A DNA stretch of 8,123 bases. Source: JAVJPJ01 sp040217295 (lineage in GTDB: Bacteria > Pseudomonadota > Alphaproteobacteria > Rhodobacterales > Rhodobacteraceae). The translations under genes and the position numbers were made by a program. The stretch spans positions 1 to 8,123 of the forward strand of contig CAYWTM010000136.1 of NCBI GenBank assembly GCA_964460185.1, read 5' to 3'. This document shows, one piece after another, positions 1 through 6,268 of this stretch. The notes below the pieces were generated by a model. The model searched no databases. It was given only the letters and a program-made list of their open reading frames with translations, and was not told the origin of the DNA. Numbering within the stretch: the first letter of the stretch is position 1; each line of letters begins with the position of its first letter.

Positions 1-4
1 GAAA

Positions 5-568
5 TCACGGTGCCAGCCGCGCGCGGAACGCGGCGGTCGCGGCGTCATAGGGATCGGTCCATCCGGCGGACCGCGCCAAGAGCTGCGCGCCCTGGACCAG
101 CGCCAGCAGCGCTTCGGCTTCGGCGATCGGATCGGACATGTGGGCGACCGATCCGTCTGCCTGCGCACGGGTGAACGCGGCAATCAGCCAGACCCGGCTA
201 TCGGCGTGAAATTCATCGAGACGCGCCAGGACATCGGCCCCCATGCTCTCGCGCCCGGCGCCCAGGGCGACGCACAGGCACAGCGCGTCGCCCCCTTTGA
301 GCGCGTCGCGGTACAGGCCAAGATAGGCATCCAGATGCGCGGCGGCCGGCGCATGAACCGCCGCGACACGGGCCAGATCATCGACAAAGCGCCGGGCGTA
401 GCGGGTGATAAGCGCCAGCGCGAGATCGGATTTGGTCGGGAAATGGTAGTGCACGCTTGCCTTGCGGATGCCCAGGGCACCCGACAGATCGGCATAACTG
501 AAGGCGTCGAATCCACGACTGCGCACGAAAGCTTCGGCATGATCGAGCAAGGCATGTTTCGTTTCCAT
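5..568 (-). CDS. TetR/AcrR family transcriptional regulator
   Basis: A 187-residue protein with the normal length and layout of a TetR-family repressor. An N-terminal helix-turn-helix domain lies at about residues 5-50: the HTH helices run about 25-44 (FSYADLSGALGI followed by KASVHYHFPTKSDLA), and the Y-HF-TK-DL signature closing the TetR DNA-binding domain is clear. The remaining ~135 residues are an all-helical, Ala/Leu-rich ligand-binding and dimerisation domain with two close cysteines (C97 and C99, in LCLCVALGAG). The ATG at 568 is preceded by AGGT about 4-5 nt upstream and fits the family N-terminus. A perfect palindrome immediately upstream suggests autorepression. The preceding gene, a same-strand NAD(P)-binding oxidoreductase 64 bp upstream, is a plausible target or co-transcribed partner. 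The ligand is not inferable. The two cysteines could be redox- or electrophile-sensing, but that is speculation. Confidence 0.93.
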   Translation of the reverse strand: METKHALLDHAEAFVRSRGFDAFSYADLSGALGIRKASVHYHFPTKSDLALALITRYARRFVDDLARVAAVHAPAAAHLDAYLGLYRDALKGGDALCLCVALGAGRESMGADVLARLDEFHADSRVWLIAAFTRAQADGSVAHMSDPIAEAEALLALVQGAQLLARSAGWTDPYDAATAAFRARLAP

Positions 569-572
569 ATCT

Positions 573-586
573 ACCTACTAGTAGGT
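573..586. promoter_or_regulatory. Palindromic operator upstream of the TetR-type regulator
   Basis: ACCTACTAGTAGGT is a perfect 14-bp inverted repeat lying 4 bp upstream of the regulator's ATG and overlapping its ribosome binding site (AGGT on the minus strand). TetR-family repressors commonly bind such palindromes in front of their own genes, so this is most likely the autoregulatory operator. The palindrome is seen directly; binding is inferred. The flank reads GTAGGTCGGC at 581-590 on the plus strand. Confidence 0.7.
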
Positions 587-632
587 CGGCGAACATGAAA
601 CAACAGGAAAAGACACCGTTCGCCCGATGCGA

Positions 633-1268
633 TCACCTTTGTAGCGCAGGGGTTTCGTGGATATGGCTGCCGTCTTCGGCGGCGTGGACAAGGAAATGCG
701 CGACGTCGGCGCGGCTGATGATGCCCTGCCGCCATGTCTCGGGCGACACGAACACATGGTATTTGCCGCTCATCCGGTTGTCGTTGAGGATGCCGGGGCG
801 GGCGATCGTCCAATCCAGGTCGCTGGCGCGGATCATCTGTTCCTGCAGGTCCTTGTCGACATAGGCCCGGCCAAGGATCAGTTTCAGCCCTGCCCGTTCG
901 ACCGATGACAGCTTTTCGATGCTGTCACCCGCGCCGAAGCCGGTCACCGTAAGCAGGCGTTTGACGCCGGCCGCCTGCATGGCAGGGATCAAGGCCCGGG
1001 TGGCCGATGAAAACAGGGTTGTGGCCTTCAATGCACGCAGGTCACGGGGCACGCCAAGCGTCAGGATCACCGCATCGGCACCGTCGACCGCGCGGGCCAT
1101 CGCGGCGGCGTCGGTGGCATCGGCGTCCATCGCTTCGCATTCGGGGGCTTCCACCCCCATCTTGCTGGCGGACCGGGCAACGGCGCGCACCGCATGACCG
1201 CGTTCAAGCGCGTAGTCCACCACCTTGCGGCCAATTCCCCGGCTTGCACCGATCACGGTCAGTTTCAT
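633..1268 (-). CDS. NAD(P)-binding oxidoreductase, NmrA/SDR5-like
   Basis: A 211-residue single-domain Rossmann-fold protein of the atypical short-chain dehydrogenase type (NAD(P)H-binding, PF13460-like; relatives include YwnB and biliverdin reductase B). The dinucleotide motif GASRGIG is at residues 7-13, and basic residues R28 and R32 after beta-2 suggest NADP(H) preference. D48-D50 follows beta-3, DAVILTLG is at 65-72, and the family signature LDWTIARPGIL is at 151-161. The classical catalytic YxxxK is not evident: Y136 and K139 are spaced YxxK. The protein may therefore be a reductase of the BVR-B type or a redox-sensing NmrA-like protein. The start at 1268 is well supported by a perfect AGGAGG 8 nt upstream. 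It sits between yqgE and the TetR regulator on the same strand. The substrate is unknown. Confidence 0.88.
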   Translation of the reverse strand: MKLTVIGASRGIGRKVVDYALERGHAVRAVARSASKMGVEAPECEAMDADATDAAAMARAVDGADAVILTLGVPRDLRALKATTLFSSATRALIPAMQAAGVKRLLTVTGFGAGDSIEKLSSVERAGLKLILGRAYVDKDLQEQMIRASDLDWTIARPGILNDNRMSGKYHVFVSPETWRQGIISRADVAHFLVHAAEDGSHIHETPALQR

Positions 1269-1276
1269 CGGACAGT

Positions 1277-1282
1277 CCTCCT
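1277..1282 (-). promoter_or_regulatory. Strong ribosome binding site of the NAD(P)-binding oxidoreductase
   Basis: AGGAGG on the minus strand, 8 nt before the ATG at 1268. It is the best Shine-Dalgarno match in the window and fixes the start codon. Its strength compared with the weak sites of the neighbours suggests efficient translation of this gene. Confidence 0.85.
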
Positions 1283-1330
1283 GACCACAGATAGGTCGCC
1301 CCGCCCGCGATCAAAGCCCGGCAGATCGTC

Positions 1331-1939
1331 TCAGGCGTGGCCTGCTTCCGATGACAGGGTCAGGGGATGAACGCCAAGCGACGCCAGCGCGGCCTCCCAC
1401 TTGGTTTCCATCGGCGTGCCGAAGACCAGATCGGGCGACGCATCGGCGGTCAGCCAACCATTATGCTGGATCTCGTCCTCCAGCTGGCCCGCACCCCATC
1501 CGGCATATCCAAGCGTCATCAACGCCTGACGCGGCCCACGACTGTTGGCGATATCCTCCAACACGTCGAGCGTGGCTGTCATCGCGAACCTGTCGTCAAC
1601 CTGCAGCAAATCGTCCTGCCAGCCGCGATACTCACCGGAATGCAACACGAACCCGCGCCGCGTTTCGACCGGACCGCCGTAGCACACCGGCACCCGGGGC
1701 GCGCCCGCGCGCCCCTCGATATCGAGCTGGTCCAGCATATCGGCAAAGCTGACCTCGGGCATGGGTTTGTTCACGATCAGGCCCATGGCACCGGTTTCGG
1801 AATGCGCGCACAAGAACACCACGCTGCCGTGAAATCGCGGGTCGCCCATGTCGGGCATCGCGATCAGCAGCTTGCCGGTCAGGTCAGAAGGGGCATCAGG
1901 TGCGATCATCGGGTCAGCATGGGGGCTAGGTGTCGTCAT
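1331..1939 (-). CDS. yqgE: YqgE/AlgH family protein (DUF179)
   Basis: A 202-residue protein, close to the usual ~185-200 of the family. Family motifs, numbered from the chosen start: GKLLIAMPDMGDPRF at 22-36, GAMGLIVNKP at 50-59, GGPVETRRGFVLH at 88-100, and GYAGWGAGQLEDEI at 144-157. The molecular function of YqgE/AlgH proteins is not firmly established; AlgH was linked to alginate regulation in Pseudomonas, but no activity is assured here. It is probably cytosolic, with no signal peptide or membrane segment. I chose the ATG at 1939 because conserved sequence begins shortly after it and it leaves 95 bp before the divergent gene. An in-frame ATG at 2005, with AGGAAG 11 nt upstream, would add 22 unconserved Arg-rich residues and leave only 29 bp between divergent starts. 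Neither start has an ideal ribosome binding site. Confidence 0.92.
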   Translation of the reverse strand: MTTPSPHADPMIAPDAPSDLTGKLLIAMPDMGDPRFHGSVVFLCAHSETGAMGLIVNKPMPEVSFADMLDQLDIEGRAGAPRVPVCYGGPVETRRGFVLHSGEYRGWQDDLLQVDDRFAMTATLDVLEDIANSRGPRQALMTLGYAGWGAGQLEDEIQHNGWLTADASPDLVFGTPMETKWEAALASLGVHPLTLSSEAGHA

Positions 1940-2034
1940 GGCAAGCGCGCCTGCGCGACCCTTCCGCCACATACACGGACGCGTCTCCAAAACGTGACTT
2001 TTCATTTCGCGCGCAACTTCCTAGCTGCATATCG
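1940..2034. promoter_or_regulatory. Divergent intergenic region between yqgE and the DsbD-domain gene
   Basis: This 95-bp stretch separates the two divergent start codons and must carry promoters for both genes unless one start is misplaced. I see no convincing -35/-10 pair in either direction. The only Shine-Dalgarno-like element is AGGAAG on the minus strand (2017-2022), which would serve an alternative longer yqgE start at 2005. The plus-strand gene has no recognisable ribosome binding site just before 2035. Confidence 0.4.
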
Positions 2035-2853
2035 ATGAACAAGTTTGCCCAAACCTCCCTCGCAGCGATTCTCGCAATGACCTTGTCCGCACCTGCGGTG
2101 CAGGCCCAGTACCTGGGCCGTTCCGCCGGCGACGTGGTGCAGGTCTCGCTGATGGAAGGCTGGCGTTTGCCCAACGGCAACCACATGGCGGCGTTGCGCA
2201 TCGAGCTTGCCCCCGGATGGAAAACCTATTGGCGCGCGCCGGGCGATGGCGGGGTGCCGACCGTTTTGCGCCTGACCCAGGCGGAGGGCGTTACCGGCAT
2301 GGCAATTCATTGGCCGCGTCCCGAGGTTTTCTTTACCAATGGCATGCGCTCGATCGGCTACCGTGGTGACGTGGTTCTGCCGGTCGAATTCGCGGTGGCG
2401 AACGATGGCGATATCTCGATCGAGGGACGCGTCGACATGGGTATCTGCCAGGATGTCTGCATGCCGGTAACCCTGGACCTGGCGGGTTTGCTGCCCAACT
2501 CCGGAACCCGGGTTCCCGAGATCGGCCTGGCCTTGTCGAACCGCCCCCTGACCGCTACCGAAGCGCAAGCCGGGAGCCCGACCTGTGACGTCACGCCGAT
2601 CTCGGACGGGTTGCAGGTGACCGTATCCGCGCGGCTGCCGTCGGTGGGACATGACGAAACCGTGGTTGTCGAACACGCCGATCCGATGATCTGGGTCTCC
2701 GAGGCGCAAACGCACCGAGTGGGCGGCACGGTGTTCGGCACGGTCGATGTCGTTCCCGCCGATAACGGGCCATTCGCGATGAACCGGTCCGATCTCAGGA
2801 TCACCGTCATCGGCACGCAGATGGCGGTCGAACTGGACGACTGCACCGGCTGA
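2035..2853 (+). CDS. Exported DsbD alpha-like (DsbD N-terminal domain) thiol protein
   Basis: A 272-residue protein from the ATG at 2035. It begins with a Sec-type signal peptide of about 24 residues (short basic start MNK, hydrophobic stretch, AVQA cleavage site before Q25), so it should be periplasmic. The mature part resembles the N-terminal immunoglobulin-like domain of DsbD and ScsB: GWKTYWRAPGDGGVPT at about 61-76, a WPRPEVFF segment at 93-100, and the cysteine pair C138/C142 in GICQDVCMPV, the likely redox-active disulfide. Two further cysteines, C184 and C270, could form a second disulfide. Unlike full-length DsbD it has no membrane-spanning domain and no C-terminal thioredoxin domain, so it must obtain electrons from another protein, if it is redox active. 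An upstream GTG at 1930 would bury the signal peptide and is disfavoured. It is divergent from yqgE and convergent with the efflux operon. Confidence 0.87.
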   Translation: MNKFAQTSLAAILAMTLSAPAVQAQYLGRSAGDVVQVSLMEGWRLPNGNHMAALRIELAPGWKTYWRAPGDGGVPTVLRLTQAEGVTGMAIHWPRPEVFFTNGMRSIGYRGDVVLPVEFAVANDGDISIEGRVDMGICQDVCMPVTLDLAGLLPNSGTRVPEIGLALSNRPLTATEAQAGSPTCDVTPISDGLQVTVSARLPSVGHDETVVVEHADPMIWVSEAQTHRVGGTVFGTVDVVPADNGPFAMNRSDLRITVIGTQMAVELDDCTG

Positions 2854-2879
2854 GGCCCGATTGCGACGGCCGTGCCGCG

Positions 2880-5800
2880 CTACGCCTGCCGCACCCGGTT
2901 GACCGAATGCGCGGCCGCGCCGATCATCCACGCCACGATACAGATTGCCCCGGTCCCGACAAGGAACACCGCCGCAGCCGACGCCGTTGTCCCCTGCCAC
3001 AGCCCTGCCAGGGGCCCGAACATCTGCCCGGTCACGATCTGACTGCCCAGGGTCGCCGCAAACAGGCCGGCGATGACGCATGCGACCGCACCGATGGCGG
3101 CCTGAAGACCCAGCTTGCCCCGCCCGCCGAACCGGAACACCCGGCGCAGCGCCACGATCTGCTGTGCGAAATCCTGCTGCATCGCAAGAATGGCGGGCAC
3201 GACCAGCAAGACGATGAACATCCCGAAGCCAAGCCCGTAGACCAGCGTCACCACCGTGGGCTTGAGGAACTGCGCCTGTTGCGAGGTCTCGTACATCAGC
3301 GGCGCAAGCCCCAGAACCGTTGTCATCGTCGTCAGCAAGACGGGCCTCAGCCTGTCGCAGGTGCCGTCGATGATGGCGGGGATCAGCCCGCGTTCCTCGG
3401 CATATTCGTCAATCGTCGTCACCAGCACGATGGAATCGTTGATGATGATGCCGGTCATCCCGATCAGTCCGACGATCGAGAACATGGACAATGGAATGTC
3501 CCATATCATGTGACCGTAGATCGTCCCGACAAGGCCAAAGGGAATGATCGCCATGACCACCATTGGCCGGGTCCAGCTGGCGAAGACCCAGGCCAGGACA
3601 AGGTAGATGCCCACCAGGCACAGAACGAACCCGGTGACGGCATCGCCAAGGAACTCCTGTTCCTGCTCGGCCAGGCCGGACAGGCGTGTTGCAACGCCAA
3701 AATCGGCCTCCACACCGGGGATGATGACCTCGCGCAGTTCGGTCATGATCTCTTCGGCGCGGGCGGGATTGTCTTCGCTCAGATCGCCGGTCACGGAAAT
3801 CAGGCGCACGCCGTTTTCGCGGTCGATGGTTGAAAAGCCCTGCCGCGACGTGACCGTGACGATATCGGCCAGCGGCACGTACTGCCCCGAGGCCGACCGC
3901 AGCAACGTGCGATCTAGGAAATCGGCCGTCAGCTCGCCCGCCGGAAGCTCCACCCGGATCGACGCGGTGCGCGGCCCGTCGGGATAGGTCGCAGCCTCGA
4001 TCCCGCCCAGGCGGTTGCGCAAGATGCGGCCCATCGCGCCGATCTCGAAGCCCAGCGCCTCGCCCTGCGGGGTCAGCTCGAGGCTCAGTTCCTCGCGGTC
4101 ATAGGCCATGCTGTCTTCGAGGCCGGACACCTCGGAATGGCGCATCAGCGCTGTCTGGACAGCCTCGGCCGCGGATTTTAGCGTTGCGGTGTCCGCCCCG
4201 AAAATCTGCACATCGATGGCATCGCCGCCCGGCCCGCCGCGCCAGCCCCGGAAACTCACGGCCTCGGTCAGGGGGAGTTGGCGCACCTCGTCTTGCAGGT
4301 CCGCCACGAAGGCAAAACTGGAATAGGGGCGCAGGTCCGCATCGATCAGCTCGATCGCGATGGATCCAAGCAGATCGCCATCCTTGTTGTCCGCCGCCGC
4401 AAGGCCACCCCCGGAATTTCCGCCGACCTCGGCCAGGGCATACAGAACCGGATTCGCGCCGTGTTCGGCTTCGTAGCGGGCTGCCACGGCATCGGTCGCG
4501 CGCTGCAATTCGCGCATCATGGCGATGCTGTCCTCGCGGGTGGCGCTGTCCAGCATCGCGAAATTGCCGGTGACCGATCCCAGTTCGGGCGCGTTGAAGA
4601 ACCGCCACGTCACATCGCCACGGATGAAACTGGCCGCCTGCATGGACAGCAGAACGATCGTGCCGGCCAGCACCGGGTAGCGCGCGATCACCACCAGCCG
4701 CATCATCGGGCGGAACACGGTTTGCTTGAACCAGTCAAAGCCCCGGTTCACCACCCTCGACGGCATGTCGTACCAATGGGTCTTGGCCGAATGGGCCAGG
4801 GCGTGGGCCATGTGATTGGGCAATATCAGGAAGCATTCGACAAGGCTTGCCATCAGCACGGCGATCACGGTGAAGGGGATATCGGCAATGAGACTGCCGA
4901 ACCGCCCGCCGATCGCCGCCAGCGCCGCAAAGGCCAGAACCGTGGTGATGGTCGCCGAAAACACCGGCGCGGCCATCCGGCGCGCAGCGGTTTCCGCGGC
5001 GACCACGGGCGGCTCGCCCAGGGTTCGGGCGCGGTAATCCGCGTGTTCCCCCACCACGATCGCGTCATCGACCACGATGCCCAACGTAATGATGAGCGCG
5101 AACAGCGAGATCATGTTGATCGTCAGGCCCGCAATCCACATCAGCGCCAGGGCCGCCAGCAGCGCCACCGGGATGCCTGCAGCCACCCAGAACGCCGTGC
5201 GCGCATTCAGAAACAGGAACAACAGCCCGACAACCAGCGCCAGCCCCAGCAACGCGTTGTCCAGAAGAATGTTCAGGCGGGCCGATATCGCCTCGGCGCG
5301 GGTGCGGATCAGGTCGATGGACGTGCCTTCGGGCAGCGTCAGCTCCATGTCGGTCGCAACCGACTGGACGATCTGCTGGATGGCGATGGCGTCACCATCC
5401 TCCGAGCGGTCGACCCGGATCGAGATGGCGGGGTTTTCCCCCACGAAATAGGCCCGGTCGCGGTCCACGCCCTCGGTCGTGACCACCGCCACATCGCCGA
5501 TGGTCAGGGCCGATCCGTCATCATTGATGCGCAGGGTCAGGGCCGCGATCTGGGATGCCGTGCGCTGCGCCGCCCCGGTGCGGATGCGGGCGTTGGCCGC
5601 ATCCACGTCGCCCGCCGGCGCGGTCGAGGCCGCTACGGCGATGACCTCGGCGATTTCGGCCATCGTGATATCATAGCGGATCAGGGACGCGGAGGGCACC
5701 TCGACCAGTGTTTGCGGCGCGGCAAAGCCACGGATCGTGGCGCGCGTGACGCCCTGATCGAACAGCCGGCCTGCGAATTCATCCGCGAAACGGCCCAATT

Positions 5801-6263
5801 GCGCGGGGGCAACCGGCCCGGTGATGACCACGTCGGTCACCCGGTCCCACCATGCGCCGCGAATGACCTCGGGATCCTCGGCATCGTCGGGCAGATCACT
5901 GAGCCCATCAAGCGCTGCCTGAACCTCGTCCGCCGCACGACCCATGTCCCAACCGGGTTCGAATTCCAGGGCGATGGATGCGCGCCCCTCCCGGCTGGTC
6001 GCGGAGGATGACGCCACCCCCGGCACGGCCAGCAGCGTGGGTTCCATGACCGCGACGATCGCCTCGTCCACGTCCTCGGCCCCGGCGCCGTCCCATTGCA
6101 CCGAGATGTTGATCTCGTCGGACACCACGTCGGGAAAGAACTGCGCCCGCATGTTCGGAAAGGCGGTGATGCCCGCGACCAGCAACAGCACCAGCAGCAG
6201 GTTGGCGGCCGTGCGGTGACGCGTAAAGTAGGACAGGATACCGGAACCGGGCAAGGTGCGCAT
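2880..6263 (-). CDS. RND family efflux transporter permease subunit
   Basis: A 1127-residue inner-membrane proton-driven drug/metabolite exporter of the AcrB/HAE type, working with the adaptor encoded just upstream. It has the duplicated RND layout: TM1 at about 18-36, a periplasmic loop to ~330, TM2-TM6 at ~332-482, TM7 at ~528-546, a second periplasmic loop to ~870, and TM8-TM12 at ~873-1027. TM4 carries the proton-relay pair D399-D400 in GIVVDDAIVVGE. TM11 keeps R971 and T978 in RLRPVLLTT. TM10 reads GIIINDSIVLV, with N942 where AcrB has the relay lysine (K940). The family usually ends near 1020-1050 residues. Here about 90 residues follow TM12, with two further hydrophobic stretches at ~1054-1077 and ~1094-1116. 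The start at 6263 has GGGGAG 9 nt upstream and lies 5 bp after the adaptor stop, so the two are translated from one message. The substrate is not predictable. Confidence 0.95.
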   Translation of the reverse strand: MRTLPGSGILSYFTRHRTAANLLLVLLLVAGITAFPNMRAQFFPDVVSDEINISVQWDGAGAEDVDEAIVAVMEPTLLAVPGVASSSATSREGRASIALEFEPGWDMGRAADEVQAALDGLSDLPDDAEDPEVIRGAWWDRVTDVVITGPVAPAQLGRFADEFAGRLFDQGVTRATIRGFAAPQTLVEVPSASLIRYDITMAEIAEVIAVAASTAPAGDVDAANARIRTGAAQRTASQIAALTLRINDDGSALTIGDVAVVTTEGVDRDRAYFVGENPAISIRVDRSEDGDAIAIQQIVQSVATDMELTLPEGTSIDLIRTRAEAISARLNILLDNALLGLALVVGLLFLFLNARTAFWVAAGIPVALLAALALMWIAGLTINMISLFALIITLGIVVDDAIVVGEHADYRARTLGEPPVVAAETAARRMAAPVFSATITTVLAFAALAAIGGRFGSLIADIPFTVIAVLMASLVECFLILPNHMAHALAHSAKTHWYDMPSRVVNRGFDWFKQTVFRPMMRLVVIARYPVLAGTIVLLSMQAASFIRGDVTWRFFNAPELGSVTGNFAMLDSATREDSIAMMRELQRATDAVAARYEAEHGANPVLYALAEVGGNSGGGLAAADNKDGDLLGSIAIELIDADLRPYSSFAFVADLQDEVRQLPLTEAVSFRGWRGGPGGDAIDVQIFGADTATLKSAAEAVQTALMRHSEVSGLEDSMAYDREELSLELTPQGEALGFEIGAMGRILRNRLGGIEAATYPDGPRTASIRVELPAGELTADFLDRTLLRSASGQYVPLADIVTVTSRQGFSTIDRENGVRLISVTGDLSEDNPARAEEIMTELREVIIPGVEADFGVATRLSGLAEQEQEFLGDAVTGFVLCLVGIYLVLAWVFASWTRPMVVMAIIPFGLVGTIYGHMIWDIPLSMFSIVGLIGMTGIIINDSIVLVTTIDEYAEERGLIPAIIDGTCDRLRPVLLTTMTTVLGLAPLMYETSQQAQFLKPTVVTLVYGLGFGMFIVLLVVPAILAMQQDFAQQIVALRRVFRFGGRGKLGLQAAIGAVACVIAGLFAATLGSQIVTGQMFGPLAGLWQGTTASAAAVFLVGTGAICIVAWMIGAAAHSVNRVRQA

Positions 6264-6268
6264 GTCCG

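Noticed and set aside
1367..2038. Open frame on the plus strand (223 codons) antisense to yqgE
   Set aside because: The minus strand encodes clear YqgE/AlgH motifs; the plus-strand translation has composition typical of antisense noise.
2843..2880. Possible bidirectional terminator between the convergent DsbD-domain and permease genes
   Set aside because: Only an imperfect GCACCGGC/GCCGTGC pairing with an 18-nt loop and an 8-bp palindrome ACGGCCGT without loop space are present, and there is no T-run on either side. I cannot support an intrinsic terminator in this 26-bp gap.
2002..3081. Long open frame on the minus strand (359 codons) covering the DsbD-domain gene and the permease 3' end
   Set aside because: It is Arg/Asp/His-rich, crosses two well-supported genes, and has no recognisable motif; a high-GC shadow frame.
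4278..6011. Long open frame on the plus strand (577 codons) antisense to the RND permease
   Set aside because: The product is rich in His, Arg, Gln and Gly with no domain resemblance, as expected for an antisense frame in high-GC DNA. The opposite strand is an unambiguous RND permease over the whole interval.
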